In this document: one piece after another, positions 46,202 to 57,446 of the stretch
Position numbering within the stretch: position 1 is the stretch's first letter
How the letters are laid out: each line of letters opens with the position of its first letter
Assembly: GCF_001510895.1 (NCBI RefSeq)
Contig: NZ_LPWA01000098.1
Coordinates: 62,001-126,000, forward strand
Reading direction: 5' to 3'
Length of the DNA stretch: 64,000 nt
DNA from: Mesorhizobium loti
GTDB taxonomy: Bacteria > Pseudomonadota > Alphaproteobacteria > Rhizobiales > Rhizobiaceae
Program-made: the position numbers and the translations under genes
Notes under the pieces: generated by a model
Told to the model about the DNA's origin: nothing
What the model saw: the letters and a program-made list of their open reading frames with translations, nothing else
Databases searched by the model: none

Positions 46202-49200
46202 TCTCAGCTCTGCGCCGGGCAAGGTAAACCGAAACACCGCGCCACGAGGTTCGTTTGGCTCAACCCAAAACCGGCCGCCGTGGGCATCGATGATGGAGCG
46301 GCATATCGACAGGCCCATCCCAGTCCCGCTGGGTTTGGTGGTGTAGAACGCGTCGAAAATGCGCTCCACCTGCGATGAGTCGATGCCCAGTCCAGTGTCG
46401 TAGACGGCCACCAGGACCTCCGTGCCGACTTGCCCGGTGCTGATCAACAGCTCCCGGGGCTCAATCTCTACGGCCTCGATCGCCTCGACCCCGTTCAGGA
46501 TTAGGTTGAGGATCACTTGCTGCACCTGAACCCGATCCCCCTCGACGAGACGCGATCCGTCGGCGAAGCGGACCTGCACCGAGACGGCATGTCTGTTGGT
46601 CACGCTGCGCGCCAATACGATTACTTCATTGACTGCAGAATTGAGGTCGAAACGCTCCTTTCGTGGCGGCGCCTTCTTCATGTGCTCGCGAATTCGATCG
46701 ATGATGTCTCCGGCCCGATCGATATCGCCGACAACACTGGCGAGAGCTTCCTTGACTTCGCTCAAATCCGGCGGCCGCATGTCAAGGAAATTCTGAGCCG
46801 CACGGGTGTTGTTGCGCGCGCTGGCGATAGGCTGGGTGATTTCGTGCGACAGCGAGGCAGCCAGCTCTCCCATCGTGCTCACGCGGTTCATGTGCGCGAA
46901 ATCCGACTGCATCTGCTGCAATCGCGACGTCGCCCGTATCCGATCCTCGATGTCGGTCAGCAGAACGTACCAGCGGACAAGACGTCCGGAGTCATCCCGG
47001 ATTGGGGCGAAGCGGGCCTCGAACCACCGATATTCGGCGTCGAAGCGTCTCAGACGTGTTTCGTAACGGAACGGAATACCGGCGGCTATCGACTTTTTAA
47101 ATATCTCGAGGACACGGGGCAGGTCTTCAGGATGTACGATATTGATTGTTCCCCAGTCCTTCAACTCTTCCGCCGGCCGGCCAAAATACTCGAGCACTTG
47201 GCGATTGACGGCTTCGAGCTCACCATTCGGGGCCGCGACTGCAACAAGGCCGGCTATTCCATCAAGAACCGAGCGCAAGCTTCGCTCGCTCTCGCGCAAC
47301 GCTTCTTCTGCACGCTTGCGATCCTCAATGTCCGTCACGAGAAGATACCACCGGGTAATGCGCCCGGAGCCATCGCGGAACGGGACACCCCGGGTATCAA
47401 ACCACCGATATTCGCCGTCGAAACGACGGTTGCGATGCACAGATTCGAACGGCTTCCCCGAGGCGATCGATCTCCCCACAATTTCAACAACACGGGGGAG
47501 ATCCTCGCGATGTATCGTCTCGTTTATTCCCCAGTTCTTCAGCTCTTCGAGTGACTTGCCAAAATATTCAAGGAGTGGGCGATTTACGGATTCAAGCTCA
47601 CCGTTCGGTGCCAATACCCCGACAAGACCAGGTATCCCGTCAATTACCGAGCGCAGGCTGCGCTCGCTCTCTCGTAGCGCTTCTTCGGCGCGCTTGCGCT
47701 CGGTCAGGTCGAGGACGAACGCAAACCCTTCGACCCGAAGCTCGTCGAATGCAGCGAACCCCATCAGCACTGGTATGCGGCTGCCATCTTTGCGCAAATA
47801 TTCTTTCTCGAATGGCTGGGCTCTCCCGGTCACCCTCAACTCCTCGACTGTCAATGCGTCGCGCTCGCGCCATTCCGGTAGCGACAGTATAGACCTGCTT
47901 AGCCGCCCGGCGGCCAGGTCGTCGCGGTCATATCCCACCATATTGAGGAAAGCGTCATTGGCCTCGACGATCTGCACATCATCGAAGCTCGGGCCGGCGA
48001 CTTTCCAGACGAAGGTGCCGATAATGTTAGCGTCGACCAGACGCCGAATCTTCCGTTCGCGATCTGCCAGAGCCCGAAAGAGTCCTATGTTCTCCAGCGA
48101 GATAGCTGCCTGCGATGCCAGCACCTTCAGCACGGTGAGACGACTACGGGTGAACGCGTGGGGTGTCAGATTGTTTTCAAGGTAGAGAATGCCGACGAAT
48201 CTTCCCTGGTTGATCAGGGGAAGACATAGAATGGAACGGGCGCGACGCTCTCTGATGAAAGGATCGGCAGAAAAAGGGTTGTGAGACGACGCATCATCTA
48301 GCAGCACGGTCTCACCCGTGCGCAGGCTATACCTAACCAGGGACTCAGGCAGCGACACCCCGGCAGTTCGTTCCCGCACGTCAACGGCTACTTCGTCTCC
48401 TTGAGCAGTCGCTTCCGCGTATATCAACAGTTCGTCGCTTCGCGGGCAGATCAGGAGGCCCCGGTCAGCGCCGGCGTGTTGGAGGGCCACGCGAACGAGC
48501 CTGTCGATGAGCCTTTCGAGCACGACCTCGCCCGAGAGTGCTTGGGAGATTTCGACAACGGTCGAGATATCGAGCTGTTCGACCCGTTCCTCGATTGTGC
48601 TCGTTGGGCCCGACATGCGCTCATCATGCCTCAGCCACGGATGGAGCTGTTCGAGTTGCCGCACCTTGCCGTCTGCTCCCCAGCGGAGATAGCCATGTCG
48701 CGCGTTCGCCAAGTAGAGGTGTGCGATGTCGTCGAAGCCTCGGGCGGCGTAAAAGCGGGCCGCCACCTCGTGGGCGATCGCCTCGTTATGGACAAAGCCG
48801 TTTGTGCGTGCGGACGCGATCGCGCGCTCGTACAGGTCCATGGCCTCGAGCGGGCGTCCTTCGATGCGTGCAATCTCAGCACCGACCAGTGCTGCACGAT
48901 CCTCGAAGTTCTGCGGACAATTCGCAGCCCAGGCCCGTAGCTGCCGCTCGTGCTCGTCGAGCGCTTCACGATGCGTGGCATATGGATCGGACCCCAGCGG
49001 CTCGCAGCATGCGGCGCGAGCCAATGCAGCGTAGAAATGGCATTCCGCCTCCTCCGCGGGAAAGAGCGAAAGTGCCGCGGACTTCGCGTACCACGACTCT
49101 GCCTTCTCCGCCGCCACCACCGCTGACAGGTAGTCGCGGGCCAAGAAACGCGCCTGGAGCTTTCGGATCCAATAGTAACACTCCAGGAAGGCGCGAGCGG

Positions 49201-52200
49201 GTTGACCCGTGATCCGCTCCTCGAAGGAGCGCTCCGTGAACGCGCCATCGTCGAGGGAGCCGAATTTCGCATTTTTCCCGCGTAGCGTCCGGGCAAGCGC
49301 CAGTGGCGCGGAAAGTCTGTCCAAGAAAAAGCCGAATCTCTGCACGAACTCCAATTGGTCCTGAGCTTCACGCTCGAATTGATCGAGTGGATCGCCCAAC
49401 GCAACGAGGATGGAACTGAGGCCGCGCGACGCGAGTGAGGCATATGTCGCGTCGCTGTGATCTTTCGCCATCTGAAAGGCGCGACGCGACGGATCGATGC
49501 CCTCCCTAAGGGGACGTGTCCAAGGGACCACGATCGCGAAAGCGACATAGGCTCGTGCCCCAAAGTGCGTCAGCCCGCGACGTTCGACCAGGTCGCAGGC
49601 CAACTTCCCAAATCGATAGCCTTCATCGTAGTGGCCGAAGCGGGGACCGGCGATCATGGCCACAGTCACATAGTTCACTGGCGCTGCTTCGCTGTTGCCA
49701 TGCTCCAGATTGAGATTGGCGGCCATGCAGACGCCGAGCGCATATAAGTTCTTGTCGGTGTACAACGCCGGCAAAACAAGGCTGGTGAGCACATCGAGCG
49801 TCGCACGGGCTTGCGGATCCTGCATCGTTGGCAGCTCAACGAGATCTTCGATCGAGCGATCGCCGAGCAATGACCAGATGCGTTCGTATTCGCGGCGCGC
49901 TTCTGCCTCGGTCGGGTGGGCTGACCAATCGATCCCCACATGCCGCAAGCATTCCAGAGCTATCGTCACCCCCTTTTCGCCCGCCCCAAGCATCACGTAC
50001 AGATCCACGCGCCGGTGTGCCACCAGGCATCGTTGGATCGTATCGATAGTGCGCGTTGCCAGCACCGCCAGTCGCTTCTCGGCCTCCTCCTGTGCGCCCA
50101 CACAGACCTCGCAATCGGCTCGGTTCAACTCCAATTCAAAGGCCAGGCCCTGTCGGCGCTCCCAAACGTCGTCCGACAACAGCCCCGCGCCGGCGGTCAG
50201 ATACGCCAGCGCGGAGGCATAAGCTGTCGATGCCTTGGCGCGTTTGCCAGCGGTCAGGTTGAGCTCTGCAAGCTGCTCGCTTTCAGCACGTGATGTGATC
50301 AGTGGAGTGCCGCGGTTGAGCTGGTTGACGATTTCAAAGATCGCCGCATCGCGTCTCTCCGCTGGTATCTGCGCCACGAGCGTCCGACCGATCTTAAGAT
50401 GCGCCTCCGCACGGGCCACTTCCGGGATCAGTGCATAAGAGGCTTCTTGCATCCGGTCGTGAACGAACTTGTAGGACGTCCCGACCCGCTCGATCAATTG
50501 TTGGCGCAAGGCCTCCCCCAAAGCGGCGTGCACTTGATTTTCGGGCATTTCCAGAACGATCGAGAGCTTGGAAATGTCGGCGACATTGCCCAGACAGGCG
50601 AATTGCCGCAAAGCGCCCTGCGTGTCGGGCGGCAGCCGGGTCAGCCTTTCGGCCAAGAGTTCCATGACGTTGTCTGTGTAGCGTTTGGCGTGAATAGCTC
50701 CGAGCTCCCACGACCATCGCGCCGCTTCGTGATCAAAGGCCAGGAGGCCCTCATCGGTGAGCATATGCAGAAACTGGATCACGAACAACGGATTGCCGTC
50801 GGTCTTAGCGCGAACCAACTCTGCGAGGGGAGAACCATGCTCCACATCGCAGAGAAGCGTGTCCGCGACAAGGTTTCCCAGATCGTTGGTCGTTAGCGGG
50901 GCTAGTTTGATATCCTGTACCGTTCCGATTGTCCGGATCGTCTCGAGCTTACGCATGAGCGGATGTGATGGGGTAACTTCGTTGTCGCGGAAGGCCCCGA
51001 TTATTAGAAGATTGCGAACGTCGGACCGGCACACTAGGTCTTCCAGCAGGTCGAGTGTTGCCGCATCGAGCCACTGCAGGTCGTCGAGGAAGAGCGCCAG
51101 CGGATGCTCCGGCTGAGCAAAGACGCCGATGAACTGCTGAAGGACCGCATGGAAGCGCCGTTTTGCGTCTTGCGGCGGAAGCTCGCCGACCGCCAACGCC
51201 TCGCCGGTCAGGAGCCTCAGCTCGGGGACGAGATCCAGCATCAACCTTGCGTTCGGACCGAGCGCCTCTCTTAGCTTGCCGCGCCAGGGCGCAAGGTCCT
51301 CGTCGCTCTTGCCGAGCAGCGGCCGGACCAGGCTTTGGAGCGCCTGTGCCAGCGTCGCGTAGGGAACGTCGCGTTTGAGCTGATCGAACTTGCCGGAAGC
51401 GAAGAGTCCGCGCGGGGGTACGAGCACCGGCTGGAGCTCGTTGACGACCGAGGACTTGCCAATGCCTGAATAGCCGGAGACCAGGATCAATTCTGGAGCA
51501 CCACCATTGACGATGCGGTCGAAGGCGGCAAGCAAGGTCTCTACTTCGCGACCACGCCCATACAGCTTCTCGGGTATTAACAGGCGATCCGGCGTATCGT
51601 GTTCGCCGAGTGGAAAATCGACTATCCGGCCCTGCGCCCCGAATTTTGTCAGGCAGCTGCGGAGATCGCTTTCTAGGCCGGCTGCTGTTTGGTAACGGTC
51701 CTCGGCTTGTTTTGCGAGCAGCTTCATCACGATTGCTGAGACGGCGCCGGGAATTTCTCTGACCCGCGTGGCAGGTGGAATCGGCAGCCTAGCGATATGA
51801 CAGTGAAGCCATTCCATCGGGTCCGCGGCAGCAAACGGCAGTGAACCAGTAAGCATCTTGTAGAAGGTGACGCCGAGCGCGTAGAGGTCGCTGCGGGAAT
51901 CGACCGACCGATTCATCCGTCCGGTCTGCTCGGGCGCCATGTAGGCGAGCGTGCCGGCGATCGTCTCGGGCGGATGAGGCGACTGGCGTTCACGCGGCAA
52001 TCGTGACGCCATGCCGAAACCGGTGAGCCGCACCTCGTTGGTTGCCGTGTTGAGAAGAATGTTGGCTGGCTTGATGTCCTTGTGAACGAGACCACGCTGG
52101 TGAAGCTTCCCCACAGCAGCCGCAATTGCGGCAGCGAGGTCCAAGAAGCGCACCACGTCCATGGGTGTGCCTAGCAGCCTCTCGAGCGGCTCGCCGTCGA

Positions 52201-52474
52201 CATCCTCAAGCACGAGAATGGTCTGACCGGAGCGGTGCAACAGGTCCAGCGGCCGTACTGCCCATGGCCCTTTGAGCTCATCCTTCAGCTCGTATTCATG
52301 AATAAGGCGATCGAGGCTTGGGCGCGACAGGTGCTCCCCCGCGGGCAGGACCATCAGTACGCTGCGCCGCTCCCCGCAGGCGTCGAGATGCCAACCACGC
52401 CGGAAGACGCGTTCACCGTCCTCCCACAAAACAGGAGACTCGCTATCCGAGTACGAGCCATCGAGCGAATGCAT
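46196..52474 (-). CDS. Giant kinase-ATPase-GAF-PAS histidine kinase hub
   Basis: 2092 residues. The N-terminus (10-280) is a Ser/Thr-kinase-like domain with HKDIKPANILL at about 131, but DFG is TGFG and the usual beta3 lysine is not evident, so activity is doubtful. Walker A GYSGIGKSS is near 334-342 and Walker B FLDDLQWLDA later, an AAA-type ATPase. A long helical TPR-like region follows (about 600-1300), then GAF (LERLIDRLVRVALQHAGADR), three PAS domains, and a histidine kinase with His near 1877 (SLSHEITQPI), N-box NLILNGVEAIE and G2 GTGMGLSIC. It is a known multi-domain architecture in rhizobia; inputs unknown. Likely partners are the receiver proteins nearby. Confidence 0.92.
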   Translation of the reverse strand: MHSLDGSYSDSESPVLWEDGERVFRRGWHLDACGERRSVLMVLPAGEHLSRPSLDRLIHEYELKDELKGPWAVRPLDLLHRSGQTILVLEDVDGEPLERLLGTPMDVVRFLDLAAAIAAAVGKLHQRGLVHKDIKPANILLNTATNEVRLTGFGMASRLPRERQSPHPPETIAGTLAYMAPEQTGRMNRSVDSRSDLYALGVTFYKMLTGSLPFAAADPMEWLHCHIARLPIPPATRVREIPGAVSAIVMKLLAKQAEDRYQTAAGLESDLRSCLTKFGAQGRIVDFPLGEHDTPDRLLIPEKLYGRGREVETLLAAFDRIVNGGAPELILVSGYSGIGKSSVVNELQPVLVPPRGLFASGKFDQLKRDVPYATLAQALQSLVRPLLGKSDEDLAPWRGKLREALGPNARLMLDLVPELRLLTGEALAVGELPPQDAKRRFHAVLQQFIGVFAQPEHPLALFLDDLQWLDAATLDLLEDLVCRSDVRNLLIIGAFRDNEVTPSHPLMRKLETIRTIGTVQDIKLAPLTTNDLGNLVADTLLCDVEHGSPLAELVRAKTDGNPLFVIQFLHMLTDEGLLAFDHEAARWSWELGAIHAKRYTDNVMELLAERLTRLPPDTQGALRQFACLGNVADISKLSIVLEMPENQVHAALGEALRQQLIERVGTSYKFVHDRMQEASYALIPEVARAEAHLKIGRTLVAQIPAERRDAAIFEIVNQLNRGTPLITSRAESEQLAELNLTAGKRAKASTAYASALAYLTAGAGLLSDDVWERRQGLAFELELNRADCEVCVGAQEEAEKRLAVLATRTIDTIQRCLVAHRRVDLYVMLGAGEKGVTIALECLRHVGIDWSAHPTEAEARREYERIWSLLGDRSIEDLVELPTMQDPQARATLDVLTSLVLPALYTDKNLYALGVCMAANLNLEHGNSEAAPVNYVTVAMIAGPRFGHYDEGYRFGKLACDLVERRGLTHFGARAYVAFAIVVPWTRPLREGIDPSRRAFQMAKDHSDATYASLASRGLSSILVALGDPLDQFEREAQDQLEFVQRFGFFLDRLSAPLALARTLRGKNAKFGSLDDGAFTERSFEERITGQPARAFLECYYWIRKLQARFLARDYLSAVVAAEKAESWYAKSAALSLFPAEEAECHFYAALARAACCEPLGSDPYATHREALDEHERQLRAWAANCPQNFEDRAALVGAEIARIEGRPLEAMDLYERAIASARTNGFVHNEAIAHEVAARFYAARGFDDIAHLYLANARHGYLRWGADGKVRQLEQLHPWLRHDERMSGPTSTIEERVEQLDISTVVEISQALSGEVVLERLIDRLVRVALQHAGADRGLLICPRSDELLIYAEATAQGDEVAVDVRERTAGVSLPESLVRYSLRTGETVLLDDASSHNPFSADPFIRERRARSILCLPLINQGRFVGILYLENNLTPHAFTRSRLTVLKVLASQAAISLENIGLFRALADRERKIRRLVDANIIGTFVWKVAGPSFDDVQIVEANDAFLNMVGYDRDDLAAGRLSRSILSLPEWRERDALTVEELRVTGRAQPFEKEYLRKDGSRIPVLMGFAAFDELRVEGFAFVLDLTERKRAEEALRESERSLRSVIDGIPGLVGVLAPNGELESVNRPLLEYFGKSLEELKNWGINETIHREDLPRVVEIVGRSIASGKPFESVHRNRRFDGEYRWFDTRGVPFRDGSGRITRWYLLVTDIEDRKRAEEALRESERSLRSVLDGIAGLVAVAAPNGELEAVNRQVLEYFGRPAEELKDWGTINIVHPEDLPRVLEIFKKSIAAGIPFRYETRLRRFDAEYRWFEARFAPIRDDSGRLVRWYVLLTDIEDRIRATSRLQQMQSDFAHMNRVSTMGELAASLSHEITQPIASARNNTRAAQNFLDMRPPDLSEVKEALASVVGDIDRAGDIIDRIREHMKKAPPRKERFDLNSAVNEVIVLARSVTNRHAVSVQVRFADGSRLVEGDRVQVQQVILNLILNGVEAIEAVEIEPRELLISTGQVGTEVLVAVYDTGLGIDSSQVERIFDAFYTTKPSGTGMGLSICRSIIDAHGGRFWVEPNEPRGAVFRFTLPGAELRS

Positions 52475-53034
52475 CTGTCAGACTCCGGGCTGGGTCTGAA
52501 TACTTCCAATCGACCAAGCTTGCCCGCGTCACGCGCCTGAGCCCTCTCTCTGTCGAGCGGAAATCGTACCCCATGGGCCCCGGAGACGCCTTGCACCTCA
52601 TTAGCAGCAATTTGGCGGAATTTACAGAGCTTTACTGGCGTCGGCAGCGCTTGTGGAGCACCTAAGGGCAAGAAGCGCTGACTATTCAAGTTCACAGACC
52701 AAAGAGCAGTCAGCGCAACCATAGCCGTACATTGCGACGGAGACCGGGGCACAAGATCCTCGAACCGGCGCGAACGCCGGACGGCTAGTCTCGGAGCTTG
52801 GCGCCGTCCGCCACGCTGTCGCGCTACAGCGCCAGAGATGGCTCGTGCGCCTTCAGCGGCCATAGGATCGTTCACGGCCAAATCCCCGATCTGCCGCTTT
52901 CGAAGAATTTGCAGTGATTTGGTGGCCTTTACTCACGTCTTTGTGGCCTCCGAGTAATTCTTGAGAAGCGACAGCGACTGTCGCCAATACATGGCCGGTG
53001 ACGTTGCAAGAGAACCTCCGTTGAGGAATCTACC
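52475..53034. other. Intergenic region between kinase hub and cyo operon
   Basis: About 560 bases with divergent promoters expected. It holds the 46-bp element (52597-52642) and an AGCGCTT...AAGCGCT hairpin (52648-52681). GAGGAA lies six bases before the cyoE start. A minus-strand open frame (52354-52881) has no family features. Confidence 0.45.
52597..52642 (-). promoter_or_regulatory. 46-bp conserved noncoding element, copy 2
   Basis: On the minus strand it reads GACGCCAGTAAAGCTCTGTA then AATTCCGCCAAATTGCTGCTAATGAG, 40 of 46 identical to 32280-32325. It lies about 120 bases before the kinase hub start. Its orientation relative to the gene is opposite to copy 1. Confidence 0.5.
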
Positions 53035-53952
53035 ATGAAGACCACCGCGATTAACTTGTCGCCCTCCTGGTTGGCTTCACTGCCCAGCTTAGCCGCGCGA
53101 CTACGAGCTTTCGTCGCGTTGATGAAGCCGCGCGTGATGTCGCTCGCGGTTTTCACAGCGCTCGTGGGGCTGCTGATTGCCCCGGTCCGCCCCGATCCGT
53201 TTCTTGGGTTGATCGCAATTCTGGCGATCGCCGTAGGCGGCGGTTCCGCCGGCGTTCTCAATATGTGGTACGAGGCGGACATCGACGCGCTGATGAGCCG
53301 CACGGCCGGGCGTCCGATTCCCCGCGGGTCGGTCTCGCGGTCCGAAGCGCTGGCATTCGGATTGATCCTCGCATCCAGTGCCATCGCGCTCCTCGGCCTT
53401 GCACTCAATCTCCTGGCCGCCGCACTGCTCGCCTTCACCATCTTCTTCTATGTTGTGATTTACACGATGTGGCTCAAGCGACGCACGCCGCAGAACATCG
53501 TGATCGGCGGCGCTGCCGGCGCGCTGCCTCCGGTGATCGGCTGGGCGGCCGCAACCGGAAGCGTCGGGCTCGAGCCGCTCGTCCTGTTCCTGATCGTGTT
53601 CTTGTGGACGCCGCCGCATTTCTGGGCGCTATCGCTCAATCGTGTCGGCGACTATGCGCGGGCCGGTGTCCCCATGTTGCCCGTGGTCAGCGGCCGGCCC
53701 GAGACCACGCGGCAGATCCTGATTTACAGCATCCTGCTGTTTCCGAGTTCGCTGCTGCCGTGGGCACTTGGTTTTGGTGGCGCAATCTATGGCGCGGTCG
53801 CCGTAATTAGCGGAGCGATATTCGTTGCGCTGGCGGTTCGATTGGCCAGGTGCAGAGGAGGCGATCGACGGCCTGCATATCGCCTGTTCGTGTTTTCCAT
53901 CCTGTACCTGTCGGTGCTGTTCGCGTCACTGCTGATCGGCAAGGGGGTCTGA
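53035..53952 (+). CDS. cyoE: Protoheme IX farnesyltransferase
   Basis: 305 residues. It makes heme O from heme B for the oxidase. It is an integral membrane prenyltransferase with about eight helices. The diphosphate-binding motif is [20 protein letters not shown] (NxxxDxxxD, with R-P-I), and the second motif is [17 protein letters not shown]. The ATG at 53035 has GAGGAA six bases upstream. It is the first gene of the cyo operon, whereas in E. coli cyoE comes last. It could equally be called ctaB. Confidence 0.93.
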   Translation: MKTTAINLSPSWLASLPSLAARLRAFVALMKPRVMSLAVFTALVGLLIAPVRPDPFLGLIAILAIAVGGGSAGVLNMWYEADIDALMSRTAGRPIPRGSVSRSEALAFGLILASSAIALLGLALNLLAAALLAFTIFFYVVIYTMWLKRRTPQNIVIGGAAGALPPVIGWAAATGSVGLEPLVLFLIVFLWTPPHFWALSLNRVGDYARAGVPMLPVVSGRPETTRQILIYSILLFPSSLLPWALGFGGAIYGAVAVISGAIFVALAVRLARCRGGDRRPAYRLFVFSILYLSVLFASLLIGKGV

Positions 53953-53953
53953 A

Positions 53954-54832
53954 ATGCGGTACCCTGCACTGGCAAGCCTTCTCGCTGGCGCTCTGACGCT
54001 CGGTGGTTGTTCTGAAGGCGTGCTCGACCCCAGAGGTCCGGTCGCCGCCGCCGAGCGCCTCATCATGCTCAATTCGACTGCCATCATGCTGGCGATCGTG
54101 ATCCCCACGATGATCGCCACGCTCGGCACAGCCTATTGGTTTCGCGCCTCCAACGAGCGCGCACGCTACCTGCCGGATTTCGAATATTCCGGCCGGCTGG
54201 AGCTGCTGGTCTGGTCGATCCCAATCATGACCGTGATCCTGGTGGGCGGTGTCGCCTGGATCAGCACATACGACCTCGATCCGCCCAAGGCGATTGCAGC
54301 CGCGGAAAAGCCGGTCAAGATCCAGGTCGTCGCGCTCGATTGGAAGTGGCTGTTCATTTATCCCGACGAGGGGATCGCGGCCGTCAACCAGCTGACCGTC
54401 CCCGTGGGCACGCCGATCAGCTTCGAGCTGACCTCCGCCGGCGTGATGAACAGCTTCTTCGTGCCTCAGCTCGGCGGCCAGATCTACACGATGGCCGGGA
54501 TGACGACGCGCCTTAATCTCCGCGCGGATCATCCGGGGACCTATCGGGGGATGTCGGCGAATTACAGCGGCGCGGGATTTTCCGACATGCACTTCAATGT
54601 CGAGGCGGTTCCAGCTGAAAAATATGCGGCGTGGGTGGCCGCCGAGCGTGGCAGCGGCCCGGTACTCGATGAGCAGACCTACGGCACGTTGGCGAAGCCT
54701 AGCCAGGCTGTCACCCCGTTCACCTATGGCACCGTAGCCCACGACCTGTTTCGCGGCATCCTAAGGACCGCAATGCAGGCCGGCGATCCGCTGTGCGTCA
54801 CCGATCTCGCGTCAGAGAGGATAGCAAGATGA
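53954..54832 (+). CDS. cyoA: Cytochrome bo-type quinol oxidase subunit II
   Basis: 292 residues. The signal peptide ends with a lipobox (TLGGC), so it is a lipoprotein. Two membrane helices follow ([38 protein letters not shown]). The periplasmic cupredoxin domain has [16 protein letters not shown] and [16 protein letters not shown]. At the position of the CuA site the cysteines are missing, which indicates a quinol rather than cytochrome c oxidase. It follows cyoE by one base and overlaps cyoB by four. Confidence 0.94.
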   Translation: MRYPALASLLAGALTLGGCSEGVLDPRGPVAAAERLIMLNSTAIMLAIVIPTMIATLGTAYWFRASNERARYLPDFEYSGRLELLVWSIPIMTVILVGGVAWISTYDLDPPKAIAAAEKPVKIQVVALDWKWLFIYPDEGIAAVNQLTVPVGTPISFELTSAGVMNSFFVPQLGGQIYTMAGMTTRLNLRADHPGTYRGMSANYSGAGFSDMHFNVEAVPAEKYAAWVAAERGSGPVLDEQTYGTLAKPSQAVTPFTYGTVAHDLFRGILRTAMQAGDPLCVTDLASERIAR

Positions 54833-56817
54833 ATCTCCTCGGCAAACTGGACTGGAGCGCAATTCCTTTCGACCAGCCGATCGTCATGGGCGCCTCGGGC
54901 GGTATGATCCTCGGCATTGGGGCCGTCATCGCCTGGGTCCTTTTGAAGGGCTATGTGCCTTACCTCTGGCGGGAATGGATCACCTCCGTCGATCACAAGC
55001 GTATCGGCGTCATGTATATCGTGCTGGCACTGCTCATGCTGCTGCGCGGCTTCTCCGATGCGATCATGATGCGCACCCAGCAGGCGATCGCGGCCGGCGA
55101 TGCGCAGGGCTACCTGCCGCCGGAACATTACGACCAGATCTTTTCTGCGCACGGCACCATCATGATCTTCTTTGTGGCGATGCCTCTGGTGATCGGCTTG
55201 ATGAACTTCGCCGTCCCGTTGCAGCTCGGCATCCGCGACGTGGCCTTCCCGACGTTGAATTCGATCAGCATGTGGCTGACGGCGTCGGGCATCCTTTTGA
55301 TAAACGTCTCGCTGTTCGTCGGTGAGTTCGCGCGGACCGGCTGGGTTGCCTATCCTCCCCTCAGCGAGCTGCAGTTCTCGCCTGGGGTCGGCGTCGATTA
55401 TTATCTGTGGTCCTTGCAGATCTCAGGCGTCGGCACGCTGCTGACAGGAATCAATTTCGTCACCACGATCCTTAAAACACGGGCGCCCGGCATGGGCTAT
55501 ATGCGCATGCCCGTGTTCTGTTGGACGGCCCTTGCCTCCAACCTGATGATTGTTGCCGTCTTTCCCATCCTGACCGCGACGTTCGCGATGCTGCTGCTCG
55601 ACCGTTACCTCGGCTTCCACTTCTTTTCGATCGACGGCGGTGGCAACGCGATGATGTATGTCAACCTGTTCTGGATGTGGGGCCACCCCGAAGTCTACAT
55701 TCTCGTCCTCCCGGCGTTCGGCGTCTTCTCCGAGGTAAGCGCAACGTTCTCTGGCAAGCCGCTGTTCGGTTACCGTTCGATGGTCGCGGCGACCATGGCG
55801 ATCTGCGTCCTCTCCTGCATGGTTTGGCTGCACCACTTCTTCACGATGGGCGCGAGCGCAAACGTCAACGCCATCTTCGGCATGGCGAGCATGATCATCG
55901 GCGTGCCGACCGGGGTCAAAATCTTCAATTGGCTGTTCACGATGTACGGCGGCCGCGTCCGCTTTACGTCGCCTGTCCTGTGGACCATCGGCTTCATGGT
56001 GACGTTCGTCCTGGGCGGGCTGACCGGAGTGCTGCTCGCCGTGCCGGCCGTTGATTGGACGGTGCACAACAGCATGTTCCTGATTGCCCATTTCCATCAC
56101 GTCATCATCCCGGGCGTCGTGTTTGGCGCCTTCGCCGGCTACATTTACTGGTTCCCCAAGGCCTTCGGCTTCAGGCTCGACGAACGCTGGGGCAAGGCTG
56201 CGTTCTGGTGCTGGTTCATCGGCTTCCATCTCGCATTCATGCCCCTCTACGTGGTCGGCCTCATGGGAATGACCCGGCGCTTGCAGCACTACGACGTCCT
56301 CTCCTGGCAGCCGTGGCTGCTGGTCGCCGAAGTCGGCGCCGTCGTGATCTTTGCCGGAATCGCTTGCCAGATCGTGCAACTCGTCGTCTCGATCCGGCAC
56401 CGCGAGGAACTTCGCGACGTGACCGGAGATCCCTGGAACGCTCGCACACTCGAGTGGTCGATCGCGTCACCACCGCCGGCCTGGAACTTTGCCCTCCTGC
56501 CCCAAGTCGCGGGACGAGACGCCTTTTGGGCCCAGAAGAAGCTAGCGCCCGCGACACAGGCTGGTCCGACGCAGGCGCGCAATTACGAGCCGATCGAGGT
56601 GCCGAAAAACACGGCGGCCGGCTTCGTCAATGCCTTCTTTGCCGTGGTCACTGGCTTTGCGCTGATCTGGCACATCTGGTGGATGGCCGCTCTCGGGCTC
56701 CTCGGCGCATTCGCAACCTTCCTCGCATTCTCATTTCGCGACGAGGAAGAGGTCGAGGTGTCGGCCAAGACGATTGCCGAATTCGATCGCACCCACAAGG
56801 CGGAGGTCGCGCTATGA
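54829..56817 (+). CDS. cyoB: Cytochrome bo-type quinol oxidase subunit I
   Basis: 662 residues from the ATG at 54829. Heme-copper oxidase landmarks: [11 protein letters not shown] (low-spin heme His), [11 protein letters not shown] (CuB His cross-linked Tyr), HHFFTMG (CuB His pair) and [11 protein letters not shown] (heme o3 and b His). Fifteen helices are expected, as in E. coli. It takes electrons from ubiquinol to O2, pumping protons. Start and stop overlap the neighbouring genes by four bases, so subunits are co-translated. Confidence 0.96.
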   Translation: MNLLGKLDWSAIPFDQPIVMGASGGMILGIGAVIAWVLLKGYVPYLWREWITSVDHKRIGVMYIVLALLMLLRGFSDAIMMRTQQAIAAGDAQGYLPPEHYDQIFSAHGTIMIFFVAMPLVIGLMNFAVPLQLGIRDVAFPTLNSISMWLTASGILLINVSLFVGEFARTGWVAYPPLSELQFSPGVGVDYYLWSLQISGVGTLLTGINFVTTILKTRAPGMGYMRMPVFCWTALASNLMIVAVFPILTATFAMLLLDRYLGFHFFSIDGGGNAMMYVNLFWMWGHPEVYILVLPAFGVFSEVSATFSGKPLFGYRSMVAATMAICVLSCMVWLHHFFTMGASANVNAIFGMASMIIGVPTGVKIFNWLFTMYGGRVRFTSPVLWTIGFMVTFVLGGLTGVLLAVPAVDWTVHNSMFLIAHFHHVIIPGVVFGAFAGYIYWFPKAFGFRLDERWGKAAFWCWFIGFHLAFMPLYVVGLMGMTRRLQHYDVLSWQPWLLVAEVGAVVIFAGIACQIVQLVVSIRHREELRDVTGDPWNARTLEWSIASPPPAWNFALLPQVAGRDAFWAQKKLAPATQAGPTQARNYEPIEVPKNTAAGFVNAFFAVVTGFALIWHIWWMAALGLLGAFATFLAFSFRDEEEVEVSAKTIAEFDRTHKAEVAL

Positions 56818-57446
56818 ACGTCGCTGTCGGCATCGAAGACGGAGAACAGACCGCATTTGCTCCCGCAAGTGAAGCCGGTCCCGCGCCGAAGCGGATCGTG
56901 GCCGCCTTCGGCTTCTGGATCTTCCTGCTGAGTGACATCGTGATGTTCTCGGCACTGTTTGCGGCCTATGCAGTGCTGGCGCATGCAACAGCGGGAGGCC
57001 CGACTGCTGCCCAGCTGTTCAGTCAAACCAAAGTTGCAATGGAGACCGCCTGCCTTCTGGTCTCGAGCTTCACCTGCGGGATGATGTCACTGTCGATCAA
57101 TGCGCGGCGACGGGCTGATACCTACCTCTTTGCATTGGTCACCTTCCTGCTCGGCGCCGCATTCGTCGCTCTCGAGGTGCACGAGTTCGCCGACATGATT
57201 GCCAGTGGCGCGGGTCCGGAGCGCAGCGCTTTTCTTTCCTCACTCTTCACCCTTGTCGGCTGCCATGGATTGCACGTGACCGCTGGACTGGTTTGGCTGG
57301 CGGTGATGATGGCGCAAGTCGCAGTCCTCGGCTTTCGCGCCAGCGTGGTGCGGCGACTGCTGTGCTTCGCCCTGTTCTGGCATGCGCTCGATATCATCTG
57401 GGTTTGGCTGTTTACGGCCGTCTATCTGATAGGAGTTCAACCATGA
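56814..57446 (+). CDS. cyoC: Cytochrome bo-type quinol oxidase subunit III
   Basis: 210 residues. Five helices are visible ([51 protein letters not shown]; then [17 protein letters not shown]; and [19 protein letters not shown]). The Glu and His of family positions HEFADM and GLHVTAG are kept. It stabilises subunit I. The ATG at 56814 overlaps the stop of cyoB (ATGA) and its own stop overlaps cyoD. Confidence 0.95.
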   Translation: MNVAVGIEDGEQTAFAPASEAGPAPKRIVAAFGFWIFLLSDIVMFSALFAAYAVLAHATAGGPTAAQLFSQTKVAMETACLLVSSFTCGMMSLSINARRRADTYLFALVTFLLGAAFVALEVHEFADMIASGAGPERSAFLSSLFTLVGCHGLHVTAGLVWLAVMMAQVAVLGFRASVVRRLLCFALFWHALDIIWVWLFTAVYLIGVQP

